Part shown: piece after piece, positions 16,348 through 24,970 of the stretch
Position numbering within the stretch: the stretch's first letter is position 1
Layout of the letters: every line of letters begins with the position of its first letter
Assembly (NCBI GenBank): GCA_003148945.1
Contig: QGGY01000001.1
Span: 496,001-560,000 of the forward strand
Direction of reading: 5' to 3'
Source: Murimonas intestini
GTDB lineage: Bacteria; Bacillota; Clostridia; Lachnospirales; Lachnospiraceae
DNA length: 64,000 nucleotides
Notes under the pieces: model-generated
The model's input: the letters and a program-made list of their open reading frames with translations, nothing else
Databases searched by the model: none
What the model was told of the DNA's origin: nothing
Made by a program: the position numbers and the translations under genes

Positions 16348-17736
16348 TTGGCAGCACAAAATCAAAAAAAGAAAATCGTGAAATACCGGCGTCTTCCCGG
16401 GTTCAATATTGGGACGATCATGTTTGGAATTATTTTTATATACATGATCATCTGTATGGTTATGTATCTTACATCAAAAAAAGTTACTGCGTATGAGGTG
16501 ACAGCAGGTCCGCTGTCAGGAAATTACCGTTTTACAGCTTTGGCGCTGAAATCTGAGCAGGTGGTAAACGCAGGCCAGTCCGGCACAGTAGAGTATTATG
16601 CCAGAGAGGGCGGAAAGGTAGGGAGCGGAGGAAATGTCTATTCGCTGAACGAGGGCAGTGTGATACTGGCGGAAGGCACAGGTTCGGACACCACAGGAGC
16701 TGAGCTGGATGCAAAGAGTATGTCAAAGATCAGGAGCAGCATGTCTTCCTATGCCAGCAATTACAGTAACTCTGCATTCCAGAATGTCTATAATTTCAAA
16801 GCGGATATAGAGAGCAGTATACTGGAACTGTCAAACGAGGCTGTCATAAGACAGATGGAGACAGCAGGAGGGACAGGGCTTGTCAATTTCTGTACAGCGC
16901 CCACAGACGGACTGGTTGTCTATTCCATAGATAATTATGAAAATCTCACGATAGATGATATTACACTTGAGAGTTTCGAACAGAAAAATTATAAAAAAGA
17001 AAATTTGAGGCTTAACCGCCAGGTATCTACAGGTGATCCTGTGTACAAGCTGATCACAGATGAGAGCTGGTCGCTTGTGATACCTTTAGACCAGAGGCTG
17101 GCGGCAGAGCTGGCCGAGAAGAGCACAGTGCGCTTCAGGTTCCTGAAGGATGGCACCACCTTTAATGCAGGCTTTTCCATAGTCCAGAATAATGGGACAT
17201 ATTTCGGAAAGCTGGATATCAGCAATTCCCTGTCGCGTTTTGCATCTGACAGGTTTGTGGAGATCGAGCTTGTCCTGAACAGGAAGTCGGGACTGAAGAT
17301 ACCGAACACTGCCATTGCTGAGAAAATATTTTATAAGATTCCTAAAGACTTTGTGACGGTGAATGAGGACAGCCCCGGGGAAGTAGGCATTCTGAAAGAA
17401 ACATATGCCCGTGACGGCTCCGCGTCCACAAAGTATGTGATGGCGACAGTATATAATAAGACAAACTCTTATTATCTGGTAGATTCGAGCCAGTTCAAAG
17501 AGGGAGAATATGTCCTGCTGAAGGATTCTTCTAAGAGATACCAGATCTCAGAGACTGAGACACTGCAGGGCGTATACAACATCAATAAAGGCTATGCGGT
17601 ATTCCGGGAGATCAAGGTTCTGGACGAGAATGAAGAATATTGTATTGTGGAGGAGGGCTCCTCATATGGACTGGCGCAATATGACCATATAGCATTGGAT
17701 GCTTCTGATGTCAAGGATGAGGACATTGTGTATTAG
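16348..17736 (+). CDS. HlyD-like membrane-anchored adaptor protein
   Basis: A protein of about 462 residues with a basic N-terminus, one membrane helix (roughly residues 20-42) and an extracytoplasmic part resembling HlyD/membrane-fusion proteins: a barrel-sandwich half near residues 70-100, a helical hairpin (about 110-165), then beta domains. No transporter partner is adjacent. I place the start at TTG 16348, seven bases after GGGAGG, because the upstream ATG at 16324 overlaps the -10 promoter element. The neighbours yggS, sepF and ylmH suggest a role tied to cell division or envelope, which is inference only. Confidence 0.8.
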   Translation: MAAQNQKKKIVKYRRLPGFNIGTIMFGIIFIYMIICMVMYLTSKKVTAYEVTAGPLSGNYRFTALALKSEQVVNAGQSGTVEYYAREGGKVGSGGNVYSLNEGSVILAEGTGSDTTGAELDAKSMSKIRSSMSSYASNYSNSAFQNVYNFKADIESSILELSNEAVIRQMETAGGTGLVNFCTAPTDGLVVYSIDNYENLTIDDITLESFEQKNYKKENLRLNRQVSTGDPVYKLITDESWSLVIPLDQRLAAELAEKSTVRFRFLKDGTTFNAGFSIVQNNGTYFGKLDISNSLSRFASDRFVEIELVLNRKSGLKIPNTAIAEKIFYKIPKDFVTVNEDSPGEVGILKETYARDGSASTKYVMATVYNKTNSYYLVDSSQFKEGEYVLLKDSSKRYQISETETLQGVYNINKGYAVFREIKVLDENEEYCIVEEGSSYGLAQYDHIALDASDVKDEDIVY

Positions 17737-17740
17737 ACAC

Positions 17741-17758
17741 ATCGCCGAAGGCGATTTT
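17741..17758 (+). terminator. weak terminator-like hairpin after the HlyD-like gene
   Basis: ATCGCC at 17741-17746 pairs with GGCGAT at 17750-17755 around a three-base loop, followed by a short T run. A second inverted repeat, TGTAACTGT at 17774-17782 with ACAGTTACA at 17794-17802, follows in the leader of the next gene. Partial termination or leader folding is possible. Confidence 0.45.
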
Positions 17759-17834
17759 AAATGGATTTTTGCATGTAACTGTGAAGGTACTGAACAGTTA
17801 CATTAGACAAAATGAAAAGACAGGAAGGGATACG

Positions 17835-18530
17835 ATGGTTAAGGAAAACTTAAGGAATGTGGAAGAGCGTGTTGCCAAAGCGTGCCTAAGGAGCGGCAGG
17901 AAACGTGAAGATGTGACACTGATAGCGGTCAGCAAGACAAAACCAGTATCTATGATAGAGGAGGTCCTGGAAGAGGGCGTGCTTGACTTTGGCGAGAATA
18001 AGCCTCAGGAACTGAAGGAGAAGTATGAGGTCCTGCCGGAGAATATCAGATGGCATATGATAGGGCACCTGCAGCGCAATAAAATAAAATACATCATAGA
18101 TAAAGCCTGCCTGATCCATTCAGTAGACTCGGAGAGGCTGGCACAGGCAATCTCAGATGAGGCCGGAAAGCGCGGGATCGTTATGCCTGTGCTGGTGGAG
18201 GTCAATATTGCAAGAGAAGCATCCAAGGACGGGATCTTTGAAGAAAATGCAGAGGAATTTATCAAAAACATATCAAAACTACCTTATATTCACGTAGAAG
18301 GGCTCATGGCAATAGCTCCTTTTGTGGAAAATCCTGAAGAAAACAGGGAATATTTTAAAAAATTAAGAAAATTATATGTTGACATTAAAAGCAAAAACAT
18401 CGATAATGTTAATATGTGTAACTTGAGCATGGGTATGACTGGTGATTTTGAAGTTGCCATCGAAGAAGGTGCTACATTGGTCCGCGTGGGGACAGGCATT
18501 TTCGGGGACAGAGATTACAGTGTAAGATAA
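17835..18530 (+). CDS. yggS: YggS-family PLP homeostasis protein
   Basis: A 231-residue PLP-binding protein (YggS/YlmE/PLPBP family) that buffers pyridoxal phosphate and has no known catalytic reaction. The cofactor lysine is in I-A-V-S-K-T-K-P. The D-F-G-E-N-K-P-Q-E-L and W-H-M-I-G-H-L-Q-R-N-K blocks and the C-terminal N-L-S-M-G-M-T-G-D-F phosphate-binding segment are intact. Start chosen at 17835 because of the AGGAAGGGA sequence upstream; an in-frame ATG at 17769 would add 22 unrelated residues. Lies immediately before sepF, as in many Gram-positives. Confidence 0.93.
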   Translation: MVKENLRNVEERVAKACLRSGRKREDVTLIAVSKTKPVSMIEEVLEEGVLDFGENKPQELKEKYEVLPENIRWHMIGHLQRNKIKYIIDKACLIHSVDSERLAQAISDEAGKRGIVMPVLVEVNIAREASKDGIFEENAEEFIKNISKLPYIHVEGLMAIAPFVENPEENREYFKKLRKLYVDIKSKNIDNVNMCNLSMGMTGDFEVAIEEGATLVRVGTGIFGDRDYSVR

Positions 18531-18550
18531 AGAATTAAGATAGGAGATTA

Positions 18551-19147
18551 ATGATGGGAGTTTTAGATAAGTTTCTTAATGCAATGAAATTAAATGATGA
18601 CGATGATTTTGATGATGACGATTTCTTAGATGATGATATAGAAGATGAATATGAAGAAGAACGGCCGAAAAAAAGGCTCTTTAAAAAGCTCGAAGAGGAA
18701 GAAGAATACGATGATGATGATTATGAGTATGATGAGCCTGTAAGGAAGAGCAAACAGCAGCCGAAACAGCAGCAGCCTAAGATGCGCCCGGTGAAGATGT
18801 CAAGTACGACTACTTCCAGCAAGGTTTCCCCCATGCGTCCGAGAAAGGCATCAGGCGGTATGGAAGTATGTGTGATCAAGCCAAGATCTATGGAAGACGC
18901 AAGGGAGATCACAGAGACACTGCTGGCAAACTGTACAGTCGTGCTTAATATGGAAGGCCTGGATCTGGATATCGCCCAGAGGATCATTGATTTCTCTTCA
19001 GGCTCCTGTTATGCGATCAGCGGAAACCTCCAGAAAGTGAGCAATTATATCTTTATCATAACACCGGCTTCTGTGGACATTTCAGGTGATGTTCAGGAAA
19101 TCCTGACAGGAGCGTTTGATGTTCCGGCTATCCACACAAGTTTCTAG
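18551..19147 (+). CDS. sepF: cell division protein SepF
   Basis: SepF, 198 residues, a membrane anchor and bundler of FtsZ filaments. The first 12 residues (M-x-G-V-L-D-K-F-L-N-A-M) form the amphipathic membrane-binding helix. A long acidic and then basic disordered linker rich in Asp, Glu, Lys and Gln follows (about 15-95). The C-terminal FtsZ-binding domain starts at about 100 with the I-K-P-R-S-M-E-D-A-R-E segment and contains the G-S-C-Y-A-I-S-G-N loop. Two consecutive ATG codons make the start ambiguous by one residue. Confidence 0.95.
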   Translation: MMGVLDKFLNAMKLNDDDDFDDDDFLDDDIEDEYEEERPKKRLFKKLEEEEEYDDDDYEYDEPVRKSKQQPKQQQPKMRPVKMSSTTTSSKVSPMRPRKASGGMEVCVIKPRSMEDAREITETLLANCTVVLNMEGLDLDIAQRIIDFSSGSCYAISGNLQKVSNYIFIITPASVDISGDVQEILTGAFDVPAIHTSF

Positions 19148-19155
19148 GAGCAGTC

Positions 19156-19908
19156 ATGAATAAAGAGGAAGAATTATTCCAAAAGCGCCTGACTGATCTG
19201 GCAAATTGCTCGCAGCAGCGCGATATTGTCTGTTTTACAGATTTTATGAATTTAAATGAATTGAATATTTTTCATAGTTCGCAGCAAAAGTTTTCCTTTG
19301 TCAAGTGGAAAACTTTTGGCGGTTATGAAGCAGCGGAGCGTCAGATGGCAGCATTCATACCTGATGCTCTTTCTTATGACTGGGAATTTCCTGTCTCCTG
19401 TCTGAAGATAGAGCCGCTGAACAGGCGGTTTGCAGAGAAACTGACCCACAGGGATTACCTGGGTGCTGTGCTTAATCTGGGGATAGACAGAGGGAAGATA
19501 GGGGATATCCTGCCGGGTGAAGAGGGCACATGGATGTTCTGCCATCAGAGTATGGAAGATTTTATCTGCTCTGAGATACACAGGATACGCCACACAGAGG
19601 TACGCTGTTTTGTGGATAATGGCAGCTGCACAGTGTCAGTGAACCGTGAAAAGATTGCGGGAAGCGTCTCCTCCATCAGGCTGGATGCTGTCCTGTCACT
19701 TGCTTTTAAAGGTTCCAGGAGCTCACTGTCCAGATTGATAGAAGAGGGAAAGGTCTTTGTGAACGGCAGGCTGGTCACATCAAACGGCTGCAGTCTGAAG
19801 GAAGAAGATATTATTTCTGTTAGAGGGATGGGAAAATTTAAATTTCTCGGGCAGTGCTCTACCACTAAAAAAGGGAAGCTGCTTGTTGAAATAGAAAAAT
19901 ATAAGTGA
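19156..19908 (+). CDS. ylmH: YlmH-family S4-domain RNA-binding protein
   Basis: A 250-residue protein of the YlmH family, encoded next to sepF in many Firmicutes. The N-terminal and central part has the L-G-I-D-R-x-K-I-G-D-I block. The C-terminal S4 RNA-binding domain (about residues 180-245) shows the R-L-D-A-V-L-S-x-A-F-K-x-S-R-S-x-x-S-x-L-I pattern followed by V-F-V-N-G-R. Some family members have been linked to handling of stalled ribosomal complexes; the exact role in this organism is not established. Confidence 0.92.
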   Translation: MNKEEELFQKRLTDLANCSQQRDIVCFTDFMNLNELNIFHSSQQKFSFVKWKTFGGYEAAERQMAAFIPDALSYDWEFPVSCLKIEPLNRRFAEKLTHRDYLGAVLNLGIDRGKIGDILPGEEGTWMFCHQSMEDFICSEIHRIRHTEVRCFVDNGSCTVSVNREKIAGSVSSIRLDAVLSLAFKGSRSSLSRLIEEGKVFVNGRLVTSNGCSLKEEDIISVRGMGKFKFLGQCSTTKKGKLLVEIEKYK

Positions 19909-19942
19909 AAAGTTACAAATATAAATAAAGGGGCCAAGTACA

Positions 19943-21064
19943 ATGAAAACAGAAGAAAAGAACTGCCTGCCGGTGAAAAAAGACGGAGAACTGGCTTACA
20001 AGATCTGGCTGGAAGATTCCTTTGGGAATCTGCCGGTACGTATGGGTGAGATGCAGACAGCAGACAGAAAGATATGCATAGTAACAGATGATATAGTTGG
20101 AAAGCTGTATGCCGGTGAGGTTGAAGGCTTATTGGCGCCTGTGTGTAAAGAAATATGCGTCTTTACATTTCCGGCAGGCGAGGCCAGCAAGACACTGGAT
20201 ACAGTCAGAAACCTCTATGAGTATTTGATCAATGAACATTTTGAGAGAAAAGATCTCCTGGTGGCCCTTGGAGGCGGAGTGACAGGCGATCTGACAGGAT
20301 TTGCGGCAGCCACCTATCTGAGAGGGATTGATTTTGTTCAGGTACCTACAACACTGCTATCACAGGTTGACAGCAGTATTGGCGGAAAAACAGGTGTGGA
20401 TTTTGACAGCTATAAGAATATGGTGGGAGCTTTCTATCAGCCTAAAATGGTTTATGTCAACGTAGGCGCCCTGAAGACACTGACAGATGAACAGTTTTAC
20501 TGTGGTATGGGTGAGGTGCTGAAGCATGGCCTTATTAAAAGCGCGGATTACTATGAGTGGGTCATTGAACATCTCTCCGAGATCTGTGAGAGGGAACAGG
20601 ATGTGCTGGGGGCGCTTGTCAGAGAAAGCCTGAAGATAAAGAGATATGTAGTGGAAAAAGATCCTCTTGAAAAAGGGGACAGAGCGCTGCTCAACTTCGG
20701 CCATACAATAGGGCATGCTGTAGAGAAGCTTAAGAATTTCAGCATCCTGCACGGACAGTGTGTGGCTCTTGGTTATGTGGCTGCATCATATATCTCGTGG
20801 AAGAGAGGGATGCTCAGCAATGAAGAGTTTTTTGAGATAAGAGATATGAATGTAGGATTTGACCTTCCTATATCTTTTGACGGACTGGATACAGAGGAAA
20901 TTTTACAGGCTACAAAGCTGGATAAAAAAATGGAAAAGGGACAGATTAAGTTTATCCTGCTTAAAGGTATAGGGGAGGCTTATGTAGACCTGACAGTGAC
21001 TGACGATGAGATCAGGGAAGCTGTCAATTATCTGAATGCAGATTTAAGGGAGAAAAATGACTGA
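19943..21064 (+). CDS. aroB: 3-dehydroquinate synthase
   Basis: AroB of 373 residues, second enzyme of the shikimate pathway, converting DAHP to 3-dehydroquinate with NAD+ and a divalent metal. It shows the A-L-G-G-G-V-T-G-D-L-T-G-F glycine-rich NAD site, the P-T-T-L-L-S-Q-V-D-S-S-I-G-G-K-T block, and the metal ligands in G-E-V-L-K-H-G and N-F-G-H-T-I-G-H-A. Its end overlaps lspA by 8 bases. No other aromatic pathway gene is nearby. Confidence 0.96.
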   Translation: MKTEEKNCLPVKKDGELAYKIWLEDSFGNLPVRMGEMQTADRKICIVTDDIVGKLYAGEVEGLLAPVCKEICVFTFPAGEASKTLDTVRNLYEYLINEHFERKDLLVALGGGVTGDLTGFAAATYLRGIDFVQVPTTLLSQVDSSIGGKTGVDFDSYKNMVGAFYQPKMVYVNVGALKTLTDEQFYCGMGEVLKHGLIKSADYYEWVIEHLSEICEREQDVLGALVRESLKIKRYVVEKDPLEKGDRALLNFGHTIGHAVEKLKNFSILHGQCVALGYVAASYISWKRGMLSNEEFFEIRDMNVGFDLPISFDGLDTEEILQATKLDKKMEKGQIKFILLKGIGEAYVDLTVTDDEIREAVNYLNADLREKND

Positions 21065-21608
21065 GACAGAGAATAACAGAAAATTTATCTACTATGCGGC
21101 ATCGGGGCTTCTGGCTATGCTTGCGCTTATAGGTCTGGACCAGTATACGAAATACCTGGCTCAGACGCTTCTGAAAGGAAATGCCCCCCTCATTCTTATA
21201 AAAGGTGTATTTCAGCTGGAATATCTGGAAAACAGAGGAGCGGCATTTGGTATGTTCCAGAACCAGAAAGCATTTATTGTAGTTACCGGGATAATTATCC
21301 TGATTATAGTCGGATACTGCTACTGCAGGCTTCCGGCCCAGAGAAAATATAATCCCCTGCGTGTGCTTTCTGTAGTCCTTGCGGCAGGAGCTGTGGGGAA
21401 TATGATAGACCGTATATGGCATGGATACGTGATTGATTTCTTTTATTTTTCACTGATTGATTTTCCGATTTTCAATGTGGCGGATATCTATGTGGTTGTC
21501 AGTATGATAGCCCTGGTCCTGTTGATAATCTTTGGATATAAGGATGAAGACTTTTCTTTTCTTTCATTGAAGAAAAAAAAGGAATCCGGCAGTAATACAG
21601 GAGAGTAG
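21057..21608 (+). CDS. lspA: lipoprotein signal peptidase (signal peptidase II)
   Basis: Membrane aspartyl protease of 183 residues that cleaves the signal peptide of prolipoproteins at the lipobox Cys. Four hydrophobic helices are visible. The two catalytic Asp residues lie in G-N-M-I-D-R and F-N-V-A-D. The N-R-G-A-A-F-G motif after the first extracellular loop is intact. Its start codon lies within the end of aroB. The C-terminal tail is Lys-rich and slightly long. Confidence 0.95.
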   Translation: MTETENNRKFIYYAASGLLAMLALIGLDQYTKYLAQTLLKGNAPLILIKGVFQLEYLENRGAAFGMFQNQKAFIVVTGIIILIIVGYCYCRLPAQRKYNPLRVLSVVLAAGAVGNMIDRIWHGYVIDFFYFSLIDFPIFNVADIYVVVSMIALVLLIIFGYKDEDFSFLSLKKKKESGSNTGE

Positions 21609-21609
21609 G

Positions 21610-22518
21610 ATGGAACATATTGAGTTTGAGGCTGCTCCTGAAAATATAGAAGAGCGGATAGACGTTTTTCTGGCAGGGGAGATGGAGGGATTTTCACGTT
21701 CCTATATTCAGAAGCTGTTAAAGCAGGGAAATGTGCTGGTGAATCAGAAACCGGCAAAGGCAAATTACAGGTTGGACGAGGGAGATCAGATCCACGTGGA
21801 GGTTCCGGAGGCAGTGGCTCCTGAGATAGTGCCTGAGGATATCGCCATTGACATCCTGTATGAGGATGAAGACCTTCTGGTGGTAAATAAGCCAAAGGGA
21901 ATGGTAGTACATCCCGCGGCCGGCCATTACAGCGGCACTCTTGTCAATGCGCTTTTGTATCACTGTAAAGATGGCCTTTCAGGGATCAACGGGGTCATGA
22001 GGCCTGGCATTGTGCACAGGATAGATATGGACACTACAGGATCCCTTCTTGTATGTAAGAATGACTTTGCTCATCAGGCCATCGCAGCTCAGCTAAAGGA
22101 GCATTCCATTACAAGGAGATACAGGGCTATCGTCCATGGAGTAATTGAGGCGGATGCGGGCTCTGTTTGTGCGCCTATCGGACGCCACCCCACAGACCGC
22201 AAGAAGATGGCTGTAAATGAAAAGAACGGAAAAGAAGCTGTCACCCATTATAGGGTGATACAGCGGTTTGAGAAGTATACTTATATTGAATGCAGTCTGG
22301 AGACGGGCAGAACCCACCAGATCAGGGTCCATATGAGCCACATACACCATCCTCTGCTTGGAGATACTGTTTACGGGCAGTCAAAATGTCCCTTTAAGCT
22401 CCAGGGGCAGACGCTGCACGCAATGGTCCTGGGTTTTGTGCATCCCAGAACAGGCGGGTATATGGAGTTTACAGCTCCTCTTCCTGAGTATTTTGAGCAG
22501 CTGTTAAAAAAAATTTAA
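21610..22518 (+). CDS. rluD: RluD-family 23S rRNA pseudouridine synthase
   Basis: Pseudouridine synthase of 302 residues of the RluA/RluD family. An N-terminal S4 domain (about residues 12-75) is followed by the catalytic domain with V-N-K-P-K-G-M-V-V-H-P and the catalytic Asp in H-R-I-D-M-D-T-T-G (the usual form is H-R-L-D). The E-T-G-R-T-H-Q-I-R-V-H segment is intact. It starts one base after the lspA stop, the common lspA-rluD pairing. Confidence 0.94.
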   Translation: MEHIEFEAAPENIEERIDVFLAGEMEGFSRSYIQKLLKQGNVLVNQKPAKANYRLDEGDQIHVEVPEAVAPEIVPEDIAIDILYEDEDLLVVNKPKGMVVHPAAGHYSGTLVNALLYHCKDGLSGINGVMRPGIVHRIDMDTTGSLLVCKNDFAHQAIAAQLKEHSITRRYRAIVHGVIEADAGSVCAPIGRHPTDRKKMAVNEKNGKEAVTHYRVIQRFEKYTYIECSLETGRTHQIRVHMSHIHHPLLGDTVYGQSKCPFKLQGQTLHAMVLGFVHPRTGGYMEFTAPLPEYFEQLLKKI

Positions 22519-22521
22519 AGG

Positions 22522-22572
22522 AAATCCGTTAAAATGTATGAAATATGTGTACATTTTGGCGGATTTGTTTTA
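22522..22572 (+). terminator. intrinsic terminator after rluD
   Basis: A 17-bp stem (22522-22538 with 22550-22566, two G-U pairs, 11-base loop) is followed by TTTGTTTT-like sequence. A possible promoter for the next gene overlaps it: TGTACA at 22548-22553 and TATAAT at 22571-22576 with 17-base spacing. Confidence 0.65.
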
Positions 22573-22610
22573 TAATAATTCCATACAAGGAAAGAAAGGA
22601 TGTGACGCGT

Positions 22611-23252
22611 ATGGCATGTAAGACTATTATAACTATCGGCAGACAGTATGGAAGCGGCGGAAGAGAGATCGGTGAAAAACTGGCAGCTGACCTTGGAATT
22701 AAATTTTATGATAAGGAGCTTTTGAGCCGTGCGGCAAAAGAAAGCGGCCTGTGCGAAGAACTTTTTGAGAATCATGATGAGAAACCTACAAACAGTTTTC
22801 TTTATTCGCTGGTGATGGATACCTATTCTATGGGGTACTCTTCAGCAGCATTTGCAGATATGCCGATCAATCATAAGGTATTTCTGGCTCAGTTCAATGC
22901 AATCAAGGAAATTGCCAATGAAGGCCCCTGCGTCATGGTAGGACGCTGTGCAGACTATGCTCTGTCAGAGTATAAGAACTGTGTGTCAGTCTTTGTAGAG
23001 GCGCCGATGGAGGCAAGGATCAGAAGGATCGCCGAGAAATATGATCTGACTGATGCCAAAGCAAAGGACAGCATACAGAAGACAGATAAAAAGCGTGCCA
23101 GCTATTACAACTATTACTCCAATAAGAAGTGGGGAGATGCCAGCAGCTACAACTTGTGTATCGACAGCAGTATCTGCGGTGTTGATGGTACAGTAGAGCT
23201 GATCAAAAATTTCGTGGCTTTGAAAGAAGCCAGGGATGCAGCAGGAGTATAA
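22611..23252 (+). CDS. cytidylate kinase-like protein
   Basis: A 213-residue member of the cytidylate-kinase-like family. It begins with a strand and P-loop, T-I-G-R-Q-Y-G-S-G-G-R-E-I-G, followed by a kinase-like fold with the D-K-x-L-L-x-x-A segment and a V-G-R-C-A-D-Y stretch. The family is distinct from canonical Cmk; substrate unproven. I chose ATG 22611 with AAAGGA about 10 bases upstream because the family starts just before the P-loop; an ATG at 22545 lies inside the terminator region. Confidence 0.85.
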   Translation: MACKTIITIGRQYGSGGREIGEKLAADLGIKFYDKELLSRAAKESGLCEELFENHDEKPTNSFLYSLVMDTYSMGYSSAAFADMPINHKVFLAQFNAIKEIANEGPCVMVGRCADYALSEYKNCVSVFVEAPMEARIRRIAEKYDLTDAKAKDSIQKTDKKRASYYNYYSNKKWGDASSYNLCIDSSICGVDGTVELIKNFVALKEARDAAGV

Positions 23253-23258
23253 GCCTTT

Positions 23259-23732
23259 ATGAAATTCGTAATACAGAGAGTGAAGAAGGCCAGTGTGAGT
23301 ATTGGCGGTGAAACTGCCGGTTCCATATCAAAAGGATTTCTGGTATTGATCGGTATTGGACATGAAGATACCAGGGAGGATGCAGACATCCTTGTGAAGA
23401 AAATGACAGGGCTGCGGATTTTTGAAGATGAGAACGGAAAGACTAATCTGTCGCTGGCAGATGTGGGAGGTGCTCTGCTCCTTATATCACAGTTTACGCT
23501 GTATGCAAACTGCCGCAGGGGCAACAGGCCCAGTTTTACTGATGCGGCGCCGCCGGCAATAGCAGAAGAACTGTATGAGTATATCATCTCTGAATGCAGG
23601 AGCAGGACAGCCGATGTACAGAAAGGCGTGTTTGGCGCAGAGATGCAGGTTGAGCTGTGCAATGACGGTCCTTTTACCGTGATCTTGGACAGTAATGAAC
23701 TGAAAAATAAGAAGCCGGGTTCGCAGGAATGA
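23259..23732 (+). CDS. dtd: D-aminoacyl-tRNA deacylase
   Basis: Dtd of 157 residues removes D-amino acids (and glycine from tRNA-Ala) mischarged to tRNA. The two signature segments are intact: S-Q-F-T-L-Y-A-N-C-R-R-G-N-R-P-S-F and the N-D-G-P-F-T-V loop with the Gly-cisPro type active site. The gene follows the kinase-like gene by six bases and ends just before a strong terminator. Confidence 0.95.
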   Translation: MKFVIQRVKKASVSIGGETAGSISKGFLVLIGIGHEDTREDADILVKKMTGLRIFEDENGKTNLSLADVGGALLLISQFTLYANCRRGNRPSFTDAAPPAIAEELYEYIISECRSRTADVQKGVFGAEMQVELCNDGPFTVILDSNELKNKKPGSQE

Positions 23733-23735
23733 AAG

Positions 23736-23816
23736 AAACCGCTTTCCAGAAAGGAGTAACCGCTCACTGTCTGTTTGACAGGAAGCGGATCATCCCCCAC
23801 CGGAAAGCGGTTTTTT
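23736..23816. terminator. terminator with nested hairpins between dtd and a convergent gene
   Basis: AAACCGCTTTCC at 23736-23747 pairs perfectly with GGAAAGCGGTTT at 23802-23813, followed by a T run. The 54-base loop carries a second hairpin, CTGTC with GACAG, flanked by CCGCT and AGCGG. The element lies between convergent genes and can act on both strands. Confidence 0.75.
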
Positions 23817-23827
23817 AGTTTCTGTTG

Positions 23828-24901
23828 TCAGGGGGTCAGGGTCACAGTAAGCTTGACAGGCTGATGGTCAGTATACCGGAAATTCACATCCTGTACCTCA
23901 ACTGCTTTGACGCTCACATTTGATGATACAATAAAGCCGTCTATGACATAAACCTGAGAAGTCTCATAAGAGCCTGTGTACGGGGCATTTAAAAGCCGGC
24001 AGGTAGGGTAAGTGTCATCAAGGGCGAAGGAAAAGCCTTCAGGCAGGTCAGAGGGGGAGATTACGCCGGGTGTCCAGTAATCGGAGACAAGGATGGGATA
24101 TTTCTCATTGGTGCCTTCGAAAGTCTGGTTAAAATCCCCGGCTGCTATCACATAATTTCCTTTGTCGGATTCCTCCTTGAGGATCTCTGCCAGCATCTTG
24201 CTCTGAGCGATCTTGCCCTCGCCGCTGTCATAAGCCTCCAGGTGAAGATTGACCAGCACCAGCTCCTTATCTGTACCCTCCAGAGGAATGCGGCTTTTTA
24301 AGAGGCAGCGCTTCAGATTGCATGTCTTGACAGGCCATGAGAAGGATTCCGGCAGGGAGATCCTGACAGCCTCCTGCACCTGCATATTTGTCATGGTCAG
24401 CAGTCCTCCCTCCACATGTCCTATGAACGGGAGAGGATAGGGCACAAAATCACATTTAAAATTATATGCGAACATGCTTCCGAGGCCAAGGGCCTTTTCC
24501 AGATACTGCTGTTCATCAATATGGTATGAACGCTTTGAATTGATATCCACTTCCTGGAGAAAATATGCATCAGCAGGATTGGCTGCAAGGATATCGGCGA
24601 TCCCCTGCATGTTTTCTTCCACCAGTTCCCTGCTTTCAGGTTCAACCTTCGTTCCGCCGTCCATGAAGAAGTCTTCATTCTGGCTGAGTCCCCCATAACC
24701 GATATTATATGTCATAAATGTAAGCTCATCACCGGGGGCAGGCTTTCTGCTGCTGCCGGAGGGAACCTGTATATCTTCTGCGGGGTCAGGCCTGTATTCA
24801 CGGATCGTGAGATACAGAACGGCACAGACAAGCAGTATCAGAATTGTCCCCACTGCGCCTCCTGTAATACATAGTGCTTTCTTAAAACGTTTCATTTGCA
24901 T
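23828..24901 (-). CDS. membrane-anchored endonuclease/exonuclease/phosphatase family protein
   Basis: A 357-residue protein with one N-terminal membrane helix (about residues 9-31) and an extracytoplasmic EEP (DNase I-like) fold. Visible catalytic motifs are F-M-T-Y-N-I-G-Y-G, F-L-Q-E-V-D with the metal-binding Glu, A-A-G-D-F-N-Q-T and the terminal T-D-H-Q-P-V with the catalytic Asp-His. Substrates of this family range from DNA to phospholipids and phosphoinositides, so the role is open. The AAGGCGG ribosome-binding site and a separate promoter on the minus strand suggest independent expression from the deacetylase upstream. Confidence 0.85.
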   Translation of the reverse strand: MQMKRFKKALCITGGAVGTILILLVCAVLYLTIREYRPDPAEDIQVPSGSSRKPAPGDELTFMTYNIGYGGLSQNEDFFMDGGTKVEPESRELVEENMQGIADILAANPADAYFLQEVDINSKRSYHIDEQQYLEKALGLGSMFAYNFKCDFVPYPLPFIGHVEGGLLTMTNMQVQEAVRISLPESFSWPVKTCNLKRCLLKSRIPLEGTDKELVLVNLHLEAYDSGEGKIAQSKMLAEILKEESDKGNYVIAAGDFNQTFEGTNEKYPILVSDYWTPGVISPSDLPEGFSFALDDTYPTCRLLNAPYTGSYETSQVYVIDGFIVSSNVSVKAVEVQDVNFRYTDHQPVKLTVTLTP

Positions 24902-24930
24902 TCCGCCTTTTTGTATAATATAGTACTGTT

Positions 24931-24959
24931 ATTTTAGCATACAGCGCTGGTTTCTACAA
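24931..24959 (-). promoter_or_regulatory. promoter for the EEP-family gene
   Basis: On the minus strand TTGTAG (plus coordinates 24954-24959) and TAAAAT (24931-24936) are spaced by 17 bases, between the end of the deacetylase gene and the start of the EEP gene. Confidence 0.55.
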
Positions 24960-24970
24960 TAGAAATGACA

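Noticed and set aside
22545-22610. Extended N-terminus of the cytidylate-kinase-like protein
   Set aside because: The extra 22 residues overlap the terminator stem of rluD and precede a family-typical start with a ribosome-binding site.
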